Shown piece by piece: positions 1-8,807 of a stretch of 64,000 bases of DNA. How positions within the stretch are numbered: the stretch's first letter is position 1; each line of letters begins with the position of its first letter. Below the pieces are notes generated by a model. That model did no database searches, was not told the DNA's origin, and saw nothing but the letters and a program-made list of their open reading frames with translations. Source of the DNA: Spirochaeta lutea (lineage in GTDB: Bacteria; Spirochaetota; Spirochaetia; DSM-27196; Salinispiraceae); assembly GCF_000758165.1 (NCBI RefSeq), contig NZ_JNUP01000047.1, positions 1-64,000 of the forward strand, read 5' to 3'. Position numbers and translations under genes: made by a program.

Positions 1-2
1 GA

Positions 3-1205
3 TTAAGCAACCTTTTTTCTGTAAATTTCTTTAAAAGCAGGGCGATCATTAGACTCGGGTAAGTACCGTTTTTCATTCTGCCATTGATCGTTCTGTTCGA
101 TCAGCATGGCCGCCGCAAGGCGAAGCAAACTATCGGCATTAGGGAATACGCCTACGACCTTTGTTCGCCTTTTTATTTCTTTCATTTGACGTTCAGCCAA
201 ATTTGAGGTTCGTAACTTCCTCCTGTGGTTTTCCGGGATATGAAATACGCTTAATCCCTCCCGGAGATTTTCATCAGCCCACTGGGCAAGACGGGGCTGG
301 GTCTTCTCATACTTTTCTACCAGGCTCTGCAAGTACCTTTCGGCGTTCTGTTCATCTGGGGCATTGAAAACCTTGCGGATTTCCGCCGCTACCGCCGGGA
401 CATCGTCTTTCCTTGTCACGTAACCACGAGCATTTTGCTGCAAGTGAAATTGACACCGTTGCCACAAGATTCCAGGAAACACAGCATCGATAGCTGCTCG
501 AAGACCCGCATGGTCATCACTGGTAATCATGGTCAGACCATGGAGCCCTCTACGAACCAGGCCTTCTAGAAACGATCGCCAATTTACCTCCGCTTCGCTA
601 TTGGCTACTTCTGTGCCCAAAATCTGACGTTTGCCTTCATAATCGACGCCTATGGCCATCAGTAGGGACTGTTTGACCACTTTCGAGCCTACACGCACTG
701 ATTCATATGTAGCGTCGAGCACGAGATACTGTATTTGTCCTACCGGCGAGGATCGCCAGGATGTTGCCTCTTCATCCAGCTCCTTCGCCAATCGACTTAC
801 CTGTGAGGAGCTCACCTCGGTGCCGCATAGGATTTCTACGATATCTGAAACCCGTCTAGTACTGACCCCTTTTACGTACATCTCGGCTATCGCAAGTTTT
901 AAGGCTCGTTCACTCCGAATACCCTTTTCGATACAGCTGGGATAGAATTCCAGTCCGCGGACTTGAGGTATCTTGAGTAATACCTTCCCGGTAGCCAAAG
1001 CCAAGGTTTTGTTCTTAAACCCGTTGGCGTAGCCCATTCGATCTTCGGTCCGCTCATAGGGTTCGGCCTGAAGGGTTTTGGCTCGCTCAAGTTTCATTGC
1101 TTCGTTCACTACCTTTTCTATCACCTTAGAAAATTTACTGTCTTCCTTGGTGGCTAACATTTGGATCACTTGCTCTAAAAGTGTATACTCTGATTGGTAG
1201 GCCAT
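3..1205 (-). CDS. IS256-family (mutator-type) transposase
   Basis: DDE transposase that catalyses cut-and-paste or copy-out movement of its own element. The 400-residue protein has the family layout. The first catalytic Asp is in QYLVLDATYESVR, the second in MITSDDHAGLRAAI followed by the conserved WQRCQFHLQQN block, and the Glu region is in RTSNLAERQMKEIKRRTK. I chose the ATG at 1205 (protein starts MAYQSEY) because AGGAGA lies a few bases upstream. A longer frame reaches 1241 without a better ribosome site. The gene is full length and ends at 3, so the element may be active. No frameshift is visible. Confidence 0.92.
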   Translation of the reverse strand: MAYQSEYTLLEQVIQMLATKEDSKFSKVIEKVVNEAMKLERAKTLQAEPYERTEDRMGYANGFKNKTLALATGKVLLKIPQVRGLEFYPSCIEKGIRSERALKLAIAEMYVKGVSTRRVSDIVEILCGTEVSSSQVSRLAKELDEEATSWRSSPVGQIQYLVLDATYESVRVGSKVVKQSLLMAIGVDYEGKRQILGTEVANSEAEVNWRSFLEGLVRRGLHGLTMITSDDHAGLRAAIDAVFPGILWQRCQFHLQQNARGYVTRKDDVPAVAAEIRKVFNAPDEQNAERYLQSLVEKYEKTQPRLAQWADENLREGLSVFHIPENHRRKLRTSNLAERQMKEIKRRTKVVGVFPNADSLLRLAAAMLIEQNDQWQNEKRYLPESNDRPAFKEIYRKKVA

Positions 1206-1272
1206 CGGGCTCTCCTTATGGTTTGTTTCGTCACTTACCATTTGAGCCTGATCGGCCTGCTTTCTTCAACCT

Positions 1273-1296
1273 AATTTACAGAAAGAATTGTACACC
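1273..1296. repeat. Right terminal inverted repeat of the IS (partner at 16-27)
   Basis: AATTTACAGAAA at 1273-1284 is the exact reverse complement of TTTCTGTAAATT at 16-27, which overlaps the last codons of the transposase. The outer ~12 bp (GAATTGTACAC) match the other end only loosely. IS256-type ends are often imperfect. Confidence 0.55.
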
Positions 1297-1504
1297 AACT
1301 TCCGTAGAGCCAACCAACCCCGGTGGTCACACTGACTACAAAGGCAGAATGCGCGCTGGGGATCCCGCCGGCTGTTGTTAGATACCTAGGCTCTATCCGG
1401 CCATCGCGAATAGAATACACAACAAACTTAAATAGCTGACATGATAGTTGGATGCCAGCTGCGATGATAAGGGCAAGTCCGGGAAACATAGTATTGTCAT
1501 TCAT
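1297..1504 (-). pseudogene. DUF212 / YuiD-like membrane protein, 5' fragment cut by the IS
   Basis: The first ~68 codons encode the N-terminus of the divergent PAP2 (DUF212) family: a hydrophobic start (FPGLALIIAAGIQLSCQLFK), then IRDGRI and the signature TTAGGIPSAHSAFVVSVTTG, which matches the family GGMPSSHSA motif. The frame runs into the IS right end after GWLYG and stops a few codons later at 1271. A normal family member has ~140-150 residues, so more than half is missing and should lie to the left of base 1. The ATG at 1504 follows the TolC-like gene by 18 bp, so it was probably the last gene of that transcript. The family function is unknown. Confidence 0.8.
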
Positions 1505-1522
1505 AGTACCCGAAGAATAGCC

Positions 1523-2944
1523 TCATCCAGGTTTCTCTGCAAGTTTGGTTGGCGCATCAATCATCGATTCTCGATATAACGTCCAGATTTCAAGCTCTGA
1601 AAGGAACACCTCATAATCAATTTCAGCCTGTTGAATTCGATCGCGATATAATTGGGCGTAGGTGTAATCACCCTGAGACGCTGATTCCTCCAACGACCGT
1701 AATCTTTCGGCGTTTCTTGATTGCAGTTCCAGGAGCGCCTTATACCGATGGATCGCGTGTTGGTATTCATGCTCCCTGACAACCCTGCTTTCTGAGATCC
1801 GCTCCTGCTCAGCTCTATACTCGTGAAAAACCAACCTCTCCTCCCAATTAAGATCCAACACATCCATACGCCGTCGTCGGTCCCAGGGGGTCCAAGCCAG
1901 GGAAACGCTCAGAATCAGGGGCTCGTACCAGAGTTCCGGCGCGATTCCCTTCCAACTATCACCGTACCCGGTACCCGCAACTGAAAAAGCATTGCTGGAA
2001 AGGGAATACCCTAGGGTGATCTCGACAATGGGACTGGAATATCGCTTAGCCTCTAAGCCCTGGTTTAAAACCCGTTGAACTCCTAACCGAGAAAGCGCCA
2101 ACCGAATTTCATCACTCCTCCGTTCGAATCCTGGTTTGTAATACCCCCCCGGGTTATCAGCTATACGAGGTATTATCCGGAGAAACTCCTCAAACCCAAT
2201 ACGGCGGAACAGCCCTTCACTCTGGAGATAGGCGAATAGGCTGTGATACTCTCGGTTTAACGTGAGGGTCTCAAGCTCAAGTCGCAGCAGTTCCTGACGG
2301 ATCGCCTCCAAGTTGACCCGGGATGATCCCAGGTCAGCTTGCTTCTCTTCACCGACTTCAATCTCTTGGATCAGGGTTCGCTGCCTCTCTAAATACGCAG
2401 TGCGTTCAGATACGATACACCATTGTTGAAACACCCCAAGACAGTCTAGTTGATCCTGGATTGAATCAAGCCCAGCAGAGAGGTTTAATTGATCCCCTCT
2501 ATATAGGGACTGCCGCTGGGATTCTCCCAGACGGTATGCTCCGGCAAACTGGAGGGGTTGAGTCCAGGAAAAATCACAGCTAATTTCCTGATAAAACCCT
2601 CCTTCCTGGTCCGGTCCGGGCAAGGTGATGCCGCTGCTGTGGGAAAGTGTCCCCGTTATTTTTCCTCCGAAGGGGAGATCAATCTGGGAAGAAACACTAC
2701 CCTTTAGAATGATGTCCCCGGGCAGATACCCACTCCAGGCGGAGATGGGGGATAGGGTCAGTGAAGTACTTCTTAAGCCGAATCTCGGAATTGCGTTTAG
2801 TCTTGCGGCATTTGCTTGGGATGCCCGCATTCTTACCCCTTGTGTCGTGAGGCTTTCCTGTTGCCAAATTTCCCAAAAGGTTTCCCAAGTCATAGCCGAA
2901 CAGGGAAATGTAATGCAGAACCAGCATAGAATTATTTTTTTCAT
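1523..2944 (-). CDS. TolC-family outer-membrane channel of the type I export system
   Basis: Predicted outer-membrane exit duct for the exporter encoded just upstream. It is 473 residues long. A short signal peptide (MKKIILCWFCITFPCSA) is followed by a mature part with alternating helical and beta stretches. Two long heptad-like helical blocks (about residues 160-240 and 375-455) fit the TolC alpha-barrel. Sequence identity to a named TolC is not obvious, so the family call rests on length, architecture and position. The ATG overlaps the adaptor stop as ATGA, implying translational coupling. Base composition is A+T-richer than the rest of the window. Confidence 0.75.
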   Translation of the reverse strand: MKKIILCWFCITFPCSAMTWETFWEIWQQESLTTQGVRMRASQANAARLNAIPRFGLRSTSLTLSPISAWSGYLPGDIILKGSVSSQIDLPFGGKITGTLSHSSGITLPGPDQEGGFYQEISCDFSWTQPLQFAGAYRLGESQRQSLYRGDQLNLSAGLDSIQDQLDCLGVFQQWCIVSERTAYLERQRTLIQEIEVGEEKQADLGSSRVNLEAIRQELLRLELETLTLNREYHSLFAYLQSEGLFRRIGFEEFLRIIPRIADNPGGYYKPGFERRSDEIRLALSRLGVQRVLNQGLEAKRYSSPIVEITLGYSLSSNAFSVAGTGYGDSWKGIAPELWYEPLILSVSLAWTPWDRRRRMDVLDLNWEERLVFHEYRAEQERISESRVVREHEYQHAIHRYKALLELQSRNAERLRSLEESASQGDYTYAQLYRDRIQQAEIDYEVFLSELEIWTLYRESMIDAPTKLAEKPG

Positions 2945-4080
2945 ACCCAGTCCAAGACTTCTAAAATGAAATGAATAATTTTCCGTCGTTGCAGAATAAT
3001 TCTAGCCTCCCCGATAATTCCCGGCGGAATCGGAATCTCAGAGGAGGACTCCCTATGCTTTACAAGAGATGGGATTTCAGCTTCCAAAAAATATACAGGC
3101 TCTCCGGCATGGGTATGGGAAGAATCTGCAGGAATGGTAACCACGGTACCAACAATCGGCTCATATTCATTTATTGGCAGAGACTCAAAATGGATAATCA
3201 CCTTCATTCCCGGCTGTATAGAGACAATCTCTGCTGGAGTAACCTGAATTTGAACCTTTAGAACCCCAGCTATTCCAGGTACCAATTCAAGCAGGGGTTG
3301 ATGGAGAGCTACCCGATCCCCAGGGTTGAGTTTAAGCATATTATGTACGCGTCCGGTAATGGATGCAGGGATGTTTGCTTCGTTTACCTGCTTCTCCAGA
3401 AATGCGATTTTGGCTTGGAGAGATCCTACCTCTTCCTGGGTGTTCTGAATAATCTGGGTAGCCTGGAGAATCCGCTGATGTTCCCATCGGAGCAGATCAA
3501 GACTCAGTTGTTCTCGCTGTAACTCCAACCGTCTGATGGTAACCATACTTTGAAGGAGTTGCGGTTTTTCCATCTCGATCGAGAGTTCATATTCAATGGT
3601 TCGGATTCCATGGGTACGGAGACGCTTTTCTGCATTGAAATCCTCCCAAAGCACCTGTTCATAGCCCCCGCCTAGATATTGAGGAGCTGCGATTCCGCTC
3701 AGGCTATGGAGAAGCACCTGATTAGCATACAAATTCTCAAAGGCAGTCTTGAGCCGCGGTTTTAACTCATTCAGTTGAATCTGCTGCTCTGTAATATTCA
3801 TGGTGACTAGTATCTCTCCGGCCTCAACCAAATCCCCGTCCTTGACATGCACAGTCTGTACAATCCCTGAGGATCCCGGCGAGATAAGACTTGGATTTGC
3901 TACTGGACGGGTTTCTGCAATCCCGTATGCAACATCTTCTACCGAAAATAGGAAAGACCAACCCAAAAGCGACAAACAGAACAAGCAGATTAATAGAATG
4001 CCGACCCTGCAGATGATGGGCCTTGAAAGCTCATAAAATTCTCGGCTATGTTTTATGACATCACCAGAGAGAATGTTCAT
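2941..4080 (-). CDS. HlyD-family periplasmic adaptor (membrane fusion protein)
   Basis: Links the inner-membrane ABC exporter to the outer-membrane channel. The 379 residues contain one N-terminal membrane helix (about residues 24-47), a first half-lipoyl segment (SSGIVQTVHVKDGDLVEAG, ~70-90), a long coiled-coil hairpin (~95-235), the returning lipoyl half (ASITGRVHNMLKLNPGDRV, ~237-255) and a C-terminal beta-barrel region. This is the order seen in bacteriocin-type accessory proteins such as LcnD/CvaA. It starts with an ATGA overlap on the ABC gene stop and ends with an ATGA overlap on the TolC-like gene. All three are therefore one translation-coupled export cassette. Confidence 0.88.
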   Translation of the reverse strand: MNILSGDVIKHSREFYELSRPIICRVGILLICLFCLSLLGWSFLFSVEDVAYGIAETRPVANPSLISPGSSGIVQTVHVKDGDLVEAGEILVTMNITEQQIQLNELKPRLKTAFENLYANQVLLHSLSGIAAPQYLGGGYEQVLWEDFNAEKRLRTHGIRTIEYELSIEMEKPQLLQSMVTIRRLELQREQLSLDLLRWEHQRILQATQIIQNTQEEVGSLQAKIAFLEKQVNEANIPASITGRVHNMLKLNPGDRVALHQPLLELVPGIAGVLKVQIQVTPAEIVSIQPGMKVIIHFESLPINEYEPIVGTVVTIPADSSHTHAGEPVYFLEAEIPSLVKHRESSSEIPIPPGIIGEARIILQRRKIIHFILEVLDWV

Positions 4081-6299
4081 TGGTCGTCCTCACCCTCAAC
4101 CCCTGAAGTAATGGTGACCTGTTTCTGGCACTCCCATAACCGTCGGTACTGCCCCCCTGGTTTTTGTAGAAGCTCTTGGTGTGTTCCGGTCTCTTGTACC
4201 CTACCATTTTCTAACACAACTATCCGGTTACAGTTCTGTACGGTAGTGAGCCGATGAGCAATAATCAAAATGGTAGTACCTACATGACGTAATCCTTCAA
4301 GGAACATCTGAAATCCCGATTCAGTTTTGGTGTCCAGGGCGCTGGTTGCCTCATCTAGGATTAAGAGCCGGGGCTTCCGTATCAACGCCCGGGCAATCGC
4401 CAGCCGCTGCCGCTCCCCGCCGGATAATTTCGCACCACGGTCCCCGACCTCGGTAGCGAATCCATCAGGCAATCCTTGAATGAAGGGTAAGGCCTGAGCC
4501 ATAGTACAGGCATAGAGCACATCGCTGATATGGGGCTTTTCTAAGCCGATGATGAGATTATCCATAATCGTACCGGAGAACAGCATCGGATCCTGGGGCA
4601 CATATCCGATTTGCCTACGTAGTCCTTGGGAGTCAAAAAGTCGACTGTCCCGTCCGTCAAATAGCAGTGTTCCCTGGGAGGGCGTGTACATCGTAAGAAT
4701 GAGTTTGACGAGGGTGGACTTACCGCTCCCGCTCTGTCCCACAATTCCGACAGTTTCACCAGATTCAATTTCCAAGGAAAAATTCTGCAATGCAATATTT
4801 TTCACCCCATAGGAGAAGGATACATTTCTAAATGAGATCGCACCGAAAAGGGTTTCTGACTCGGAGATTGGCGAAGGAGGATTCCCAGATACCATGGGTC
4901 TTTTCCGCCGTATCTCCTTCTCGTCTGGGAGCTCCAGGATGGAAAGCAGTCGTCTAGCAGCAACATTTGCACCCTGCAACTGAGGTTGAAGCAGAAGTAA
5001 CCGCTTAATTGGCCCGATAAAATATCCCAGTAAAGCATTGAAACTAATGAGCTGGCCAATGGATATCCGCCCCTGAAGGATTAACCATCCACCTACCCAA
5101 AATAAGAGAACCTGTGAAACAGCCTCAATAGCCCCCAATAACCCTCCTTGGGTTATACCCAGTACATCAAGGGTGAATTCCTGTTTTAATGACGCCAACA
5201 CCCGTTGTTCTGCTTGCTCATACATGGGGTCTTCATAACCGAAGGCTTTAATGTGAAAAATACCGGATAAACTCTCCACCAAGTGGGTATGCTGAGCTGC
5301 ATGAAGGGACATGGCTCTGGTATTATTTCGGGTGAAGGGCTTTCGATACAGAATTACAACCAGGGCAAAAAACGGAAGGGATGAGACACTGAGCAGGGTG
5401 AGCAAAGGGCTTTGAAGGAACAGGAATATCCCAACTCCCAGGATCATCAAGCTGTCAATACATGCAGATAGGGTCAGTCCGGACAACACCTCCCGTATTT
5501 TGCGTCCATCCTCCAATCGGGTTAGTATCTCGCCGACCCTCCGCTTATCAAAAAAAGACTGGGGCAGAAATAGAACCTTTTTGAAATATAGCAGGGCAAT
5601 AGAAAGATCCACCCTGCTCCCCAGATGGCTCAGCGTGTATTGACGGATCCCATTGAGGATATTCTGAACCAACACCAGAACAATCATACCCCCGGAGACT
5701 ATATGAAGGGTCCGTTGCATATGACCACCGACAACCGAGTCAATGATGAATCGGATGTATAGGAATTGAGTAATACCGAAGAGTATCAAGGCAAAGGAGG
5801 CAATAAACACCTCCACAAACTCGCGTTTGAAAGGTTTCAGAAGAGACATGAACGCTATCAGAGGAGTTGAGGCTTTCCCCTTGGCAATGAAGTTTGGGCC
5901 CGGTGCAAGAATAATGAATGACCCGGTCCATATGGCTGAAAGCTCCTCCATGGATAGCTTCTTCACACCTTCGGCTGGATCTGCTACCCGTATCGAACCC
6001 TTGGATATTCTCAGAACAACCATAAAGTGGAACTGCTCTCCCTGTTGTACATGGAGGATGGCAGGCATCGGAGTGTGGCTCGGCAGTCTCTTATCCTGGG
6101 AGAACAGCGCGTGGGCGGTGAACCCTAACACCTGGGCAGCCTGGAGCATACCGGCAAAACTAGTGCCCTGGGTATTGGTACCGGCAATTTCACGGATCAT
6201 CCCTATACTAGCAGAAAGTTTGTAGTATTTGGAAATCATCGCCAAACAGGCTGCACCGCAGTCCGTTTCATCAAGTTGAGAAATAAATCGTAACCCCAC
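4077..6299 (-). CDS. Peptidase-containing ABC exporter (C39 peptidase, membrane and ATPase domains)
   Basis: Inner-membrane transporter that cleaves double-glycine leaders and pumps the cargo out. It has 740 residues and starts with GTG at 6299 after AGGGAGGG. Residues 1-125 form a C39 cysteine peptidase with all key residues present: oxyanion Gln8, catalytic Cys14 (ETDCGAACLAM), His91 (EQFHFMVV) and Asp107 (RVADPAEG). A six-helix ABC membrane domain follows (~150-430). The ATPase carries Walker A GQSGSGKST, signature LSGGERQ, Walker B LLILDEATSAL and the switch IIAHRLTT. Because the peptidase triad is intact, a substrate with a cleavable Gly-Gly leader is expected. One is encoded upstream at 8804-10015. 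Confidence 0.95.
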   Translation of the reverse strand: MGLRFISQLDETDCGAACLAMISKYYKLSASIGMIREIAGTNTQGTSFAGMLQAAQVLGFTAHALFSQDKRLPSHTPMPAILHVQQGEQFHFMVVLRISKGSIRVADPAEGVKKLSMEELSAIWTGSFIILAPGPNFIAKGKASTPLIAFMSLLKPFKREFVEVFIASFALILFGITQFLYIRFIIDSVVGGHMQRTLHIVSGGMIVLVLVQNILNGIRQYTLSHLGSRVDLSIALLYFKKVLFLPQSFFDKRRVGEILTRLEDGRKIREVLSGLTLSACIDSLMILGVGIFLFLQSPLLTLLSVSSLPFFALVVILYRKPFTRNNTRAMSLHAAQHTHLVESLSGIFHIKAFGYEDPMYEQAEQRVLASLKQEFTLDVLGITQGGLLGAIEAVSQVLLFWVGGWLILQGRISIGQLISFNALLGYFIGPIKRLLLLQPQLQGANVAARRLLSILELPDEKEIRRKRPMVSGNPPSPISESETLFGAISFRNVSFSYGVKNIALQNFSLEIESGETVGIVGQSGSGKSTLVKLILTMYTPSQGTLLFDGRDSRLFDSQGLRRQIGYVPQDPMLFSGTIMDNLIIGLEKPHISDVLYACTMAQALPFIQGLPDGFATEVGDRGAKLSGGERQRLAIARALIRKPRLLILDEATSALDTKTESGFQMFLEGLRHVGTTILIIAHRLTTVQNCNRIVVLENGRVQETGTHQELLQKPGGQYRRLWECQKQVTITSGVEGEDDQ

Positions 6300-6383
6300 C
6301 CTGTTCCCTCCCTGCTCATCCTCATACAGCCTGGTTTATTCCCTGGTCGTCATCGGACCAGGAGTTCCCGTCTATACAATGGT

Positions 6384-7556
6384 CTATTGGGAGAACTGTT
6401 CCATTATGTCGCGGACATAGATGATTTCACCAGCCCGATTGAGAAAAGCCCACCCATCTCGGGTGCCCGTGGAGTAATCTTTTTCCATTATGGAAACCCA
6501 CCCGTGTTTATAGACGGAAGGGTAGCCGCCGAAGGTATCGTAAATTTCATTGGTAAAGATGAATCCTTCCGGTAGATACTGGACAATCTGTCCGGACGTG
6601 TCCCAGAACCCTAGAATTAACTCTCCGTTCACCGAACCCTGAAAACTTGCGACCCCTTCCTCAAAAGCACCGCCGATGGCAGAAAAAGGAGAAAGAAACC
6701 CCCGGCTTCCGTCCCGATGCAAATAGAGAGTTCTGGAATTCCAGGGCTGGGGGGCAACTCGGTCCGTACTTCCTATTGCATAGACATAGCCGTCACCGCT
6801 GACCCTCTGGCTGTTCATGAACCAACGTTCGCCAGGCAGGCGATCACGTATCAGCTTGGGATGAAAACGGATGACAACCTCTCCCCGCGTATCAATGAAG
6901 TAGGTGAAGGTATCCTGCTTTACCTGAGCCAGTCCAAGATGAAAATCTTCAGCTTCATCCCATACGGGCTCAATGGCCCACTGCCCCGCAGGGTTCAAAA
7001 ATCCCACCGAATTCCCATACTTAACTCCCACTGCCAACCCCTCGCTGAAGGGCTGGATGTGAAACAGCGCATTCATTTTGATGAGTTCTCCCGATCTGTT
7101 CATTAAAACATGATGTTCGGGGAAAAAGGGCTTTGCTGTACCGGCCACACCCTGGGAAAATTCCGTAGTCGACCGATCAAACTCCCTTTGAAAGACATCC
7201 TGCCCATTCAAATCAAGAAAAACCACCTTATCGTCGAACATTGATCCATAATCGCGAATGAGCCTGCACAACCCGTCGGAGGGAGGATCAAGCCGCTCTC
7301 CCTGCACCTGAAATACCACCTGACCCCTTGAGTCCAATAGTTGCCATGTTTTTCCATCAGGCAGCAAAGCGCTTAGGTATCCTTCCCTGGGGTAACTGAG
7401 TTCCGCATATCTCGGCTCAATAATAAGGGTCAAATTCTGATCTAAAAGCCCGACCCTATTGTTGTAAAAAAACCGATGATAGCTTCGCTCTGCATCCTGG
7501 GTGAAGATGCTCTGCACCCCGAGAAAAACCAGCAGCAGTACGAGCAGATTTTTCAT
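6384..7556 (-). CDS. Secreted WG-repeat protein, paralogue 2
   Basis: The protein has a cleavable-looking signal peptide (MKNLLVLLLVFLGVQSIFTQ) and about 370 mature residues built of WG-type (KWG-like) beta repeats, recognisable as GLLDQNLTLIIEPRYAEL, GFLNPAGQWAIEPVWDEA and GWAFLNRAGEIIY. It is a close paralogue of the next upstream gene along its full length: NSQRVSGDGYVYAIGSTDR here corresponds to NSRKVSGDGYVYALGTTDR there. I prefer the second of two nearby ATGs (7556) because AAGGAG is 8 nt away. WG repeats are usually protein-interaction surfaces. A role as immunity protein, chaperone or receptor for the exported cargo is inference from position only. Confidence 0.85.
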   Translation of the reverse strand: MKNLLVLLLVFLGVQSIFTQDAERSYHRFFYNNRVGLLDQNLTLIIEPRYAELSYPREGYLSALLPDGKTWQLLDSRGQVVFQVQGERLDPPSDGLCRLIRDYGSMFDDKVVFLDLNGQDVFQREFDRSTTEFSQGVAGTAKPFFPEHHVLMNRSGELIKMNALFHIQPFSEGLAVGVKYGNSVGFLNPAGQWAIEPVWDEAEDFHLGLAQVKQDTFTYFIDTRGEVVIRFHPKLIRDRLPGERWFMNSQRVSGDGYVYAIGSTDRVAPQPWNSRTLYLHRDGSRGFLSPFSAIGGAFEEGVASFQGSVNGELILGFWDTSGQIVQYLPEGFIFTNEIYDTFGGYPSVYKHGWVSIMEKDYSTGTRDGWAFLNRAGEIIYVRDIMEQFSQ

Positions 7557-7622
7557 ACGCATCTCTCCTTCTTGTTTCTAGTGTTTAGAGGATTGATCCA
7601 GACAAGCAATGCGAGTTCATTG

Positions 7623-8807
7623 TCACTGTTCACCGGATTCCTTATTGCGGTAGTACTGATCCATGATGTCGCGGACATAGATCACCTCATCTTCCTTGTT
7701 GAGAAAGGCCCAACCCTCCCAGGTGCCTGTTCGATAGTCCTTTTCCATTATGGGAACCCATCCATTCTGGTAGTTGGATTTGTAGTCGCCAAAACTATCA
7801 AACACTTCATCAACAAAGATGAATCCCTCGGGTAAGACCTGGACTATCTGACCGGTGGTATCCCAGAACCCCCGGGTAAGCTCCCCATCTACCATGCCGG
7901 TAAAACTTGCGACACCCTCCTCAAAGTCTCCTCCTATGGCGAAGAAGGAAGACATGAAAACTTGGCTGCCGTCTCGGTAGTAGTAGAGGGTTCTGGTATT
8001 CCAGGGTTGGGGTGCTGCCCTATCGGTGGTTCCCAGAGCATATACGTAGCCGTCTCCGCTGACCTTACGGCTATTCATGAACCAGTTCTCGTATGGAAGA
8101 TCATCAATATGCTTAGGGTTTAAATCTATTACCGGTTCACCCTGGTGATTGATAAAGTAGGTGTAATCAAAGCGGTGAACCAGAGCTAACCCGTTATGGA
8201 AATCCCCAATCTCCGTCCATTCCGGCCGGATGGCCCATCGCCCTTGGGCATCTAAGAACCCAGCCCAATTCTCAGGAGTAACCGCAGCTGCCAAACCCTC
8301 CTGAAAAGGCCGGATCTCCAGCATGGGTCTCATCTTCAGGTAGGTCCCCTGGAGGTTAATAAGTGTGTATTGTTCACTATCAACGGGGCTGCTCACCGGG
8401 GCAAGCCCGTTCCCGAAGGGTCTGGCCGATGGGTACTGCACCCCGAAGGGGTTCCGGCCTTCCAATGTCAGAAATTCAGCATACCGTTGTTTACCCACAC
8501 CTAGGTTAAAAATAGCGAGAGAAAGGTCATCCCGGACTGGATACAGCCGGATGGCATCAACCTCAAATAAGGTCTGACCATCCAGGGTCACCACACCCCA
8601 GGTGGTGTCATTGAGTCGGTAAGTGCAATATCCCTCACTGGGTAGACTCAGCTCCTGATACAGGGGTTCCAGTACTACCTGGAGGTGCTGGTCTAGCAGT
8701 CCGGTCTTACCCATATAATAAAACCGGTGGTAATCCCCCTCAGCTGTATCCGGGAATACTCCCTGTAATCCGAAAACAATCCAGAATATAAACAGTATGG
8801 TCTTCAT
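7623..8807 (-). CDS. Secreted WG-repeat protein, paralogue 1
   Basis: It has 394 residues with an N-terminal signal peptide (MKTILFIFWIVFGLQGVFP). A series of ~35-residue WG-type repeats follows, including GLLDQHLQVVLEPLYQEL, GFLDAQGRWAIRPEWTEI, YFINHQGEPVIDLNP and GWAFLNKEDEVIYVRDIM. No catalytic motif is visible. Its ATG overlaps the stop of the cargo gene as ATGA, so the two are translated together. Tight coupling of a toxin-like enzyme to a periplasm-directed partner is typical of effector-immunity pairs, but no homology to a known immunity family is evident. The tandem copy 60 bp downstream suggests gene duplication with divergence. Confidence 0.85.
   Translation of the reverse strand: MKTILFIFWIVFGLQGVFPDTAEGDYHRFYYMGKTGLLDQHLQVVLEPLYQELSLPSEGYCTYRLNDTTWGVVTLDGQTLFEVDAIRLYPVRDDLSLAIFNLGVGKQRYAEFLTLEGRNPFGVQYPSARPFGNGLAPVSSPVDSEQYTLINLQGTYLKMRPMLEIRPFQEGLAAAVTPENWAGFLDAQGRWAIRPEWTEIGDFHNGLALVHRFDYTYFINHQGEPVIDLNPKHIDDLPYENWFMNSRKVSGDGYVYALGTTDRAAPQPWNTRTLYYYRDGSQVFMSSFFAIGGDFEEGVASFTGMVDGELTRGFWDTTGQIVQVLPEGFIFVDEVFDSFGDYKSNYQNGWVPIMEKDYRTGTWEGWAFLNKEDEVIYVRDIMDQYYRNKESGEQ

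Larger units (their letters stand above)
1..1296 (-). mobile_element. IS256-family insertion sequence
   Basis: A single transposase gene fills the element. A 12-bp inverted match lies at 16-27 (TTTCTGTAAATT) and 1273-1284 (AATTTACAGAAA). The right end is placed near 1296 because just beyond it a DUF212 reading frame resumes. By symmetry the left end should lie at or just before base 1, so the left boundary and any target-site duplication cannot be seen. The inverted match is short and the outer bases pair poorly, so exact ends are inferred. The element interrupts the DUF212 gene at 1297-1504. Confidence 0.8.
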
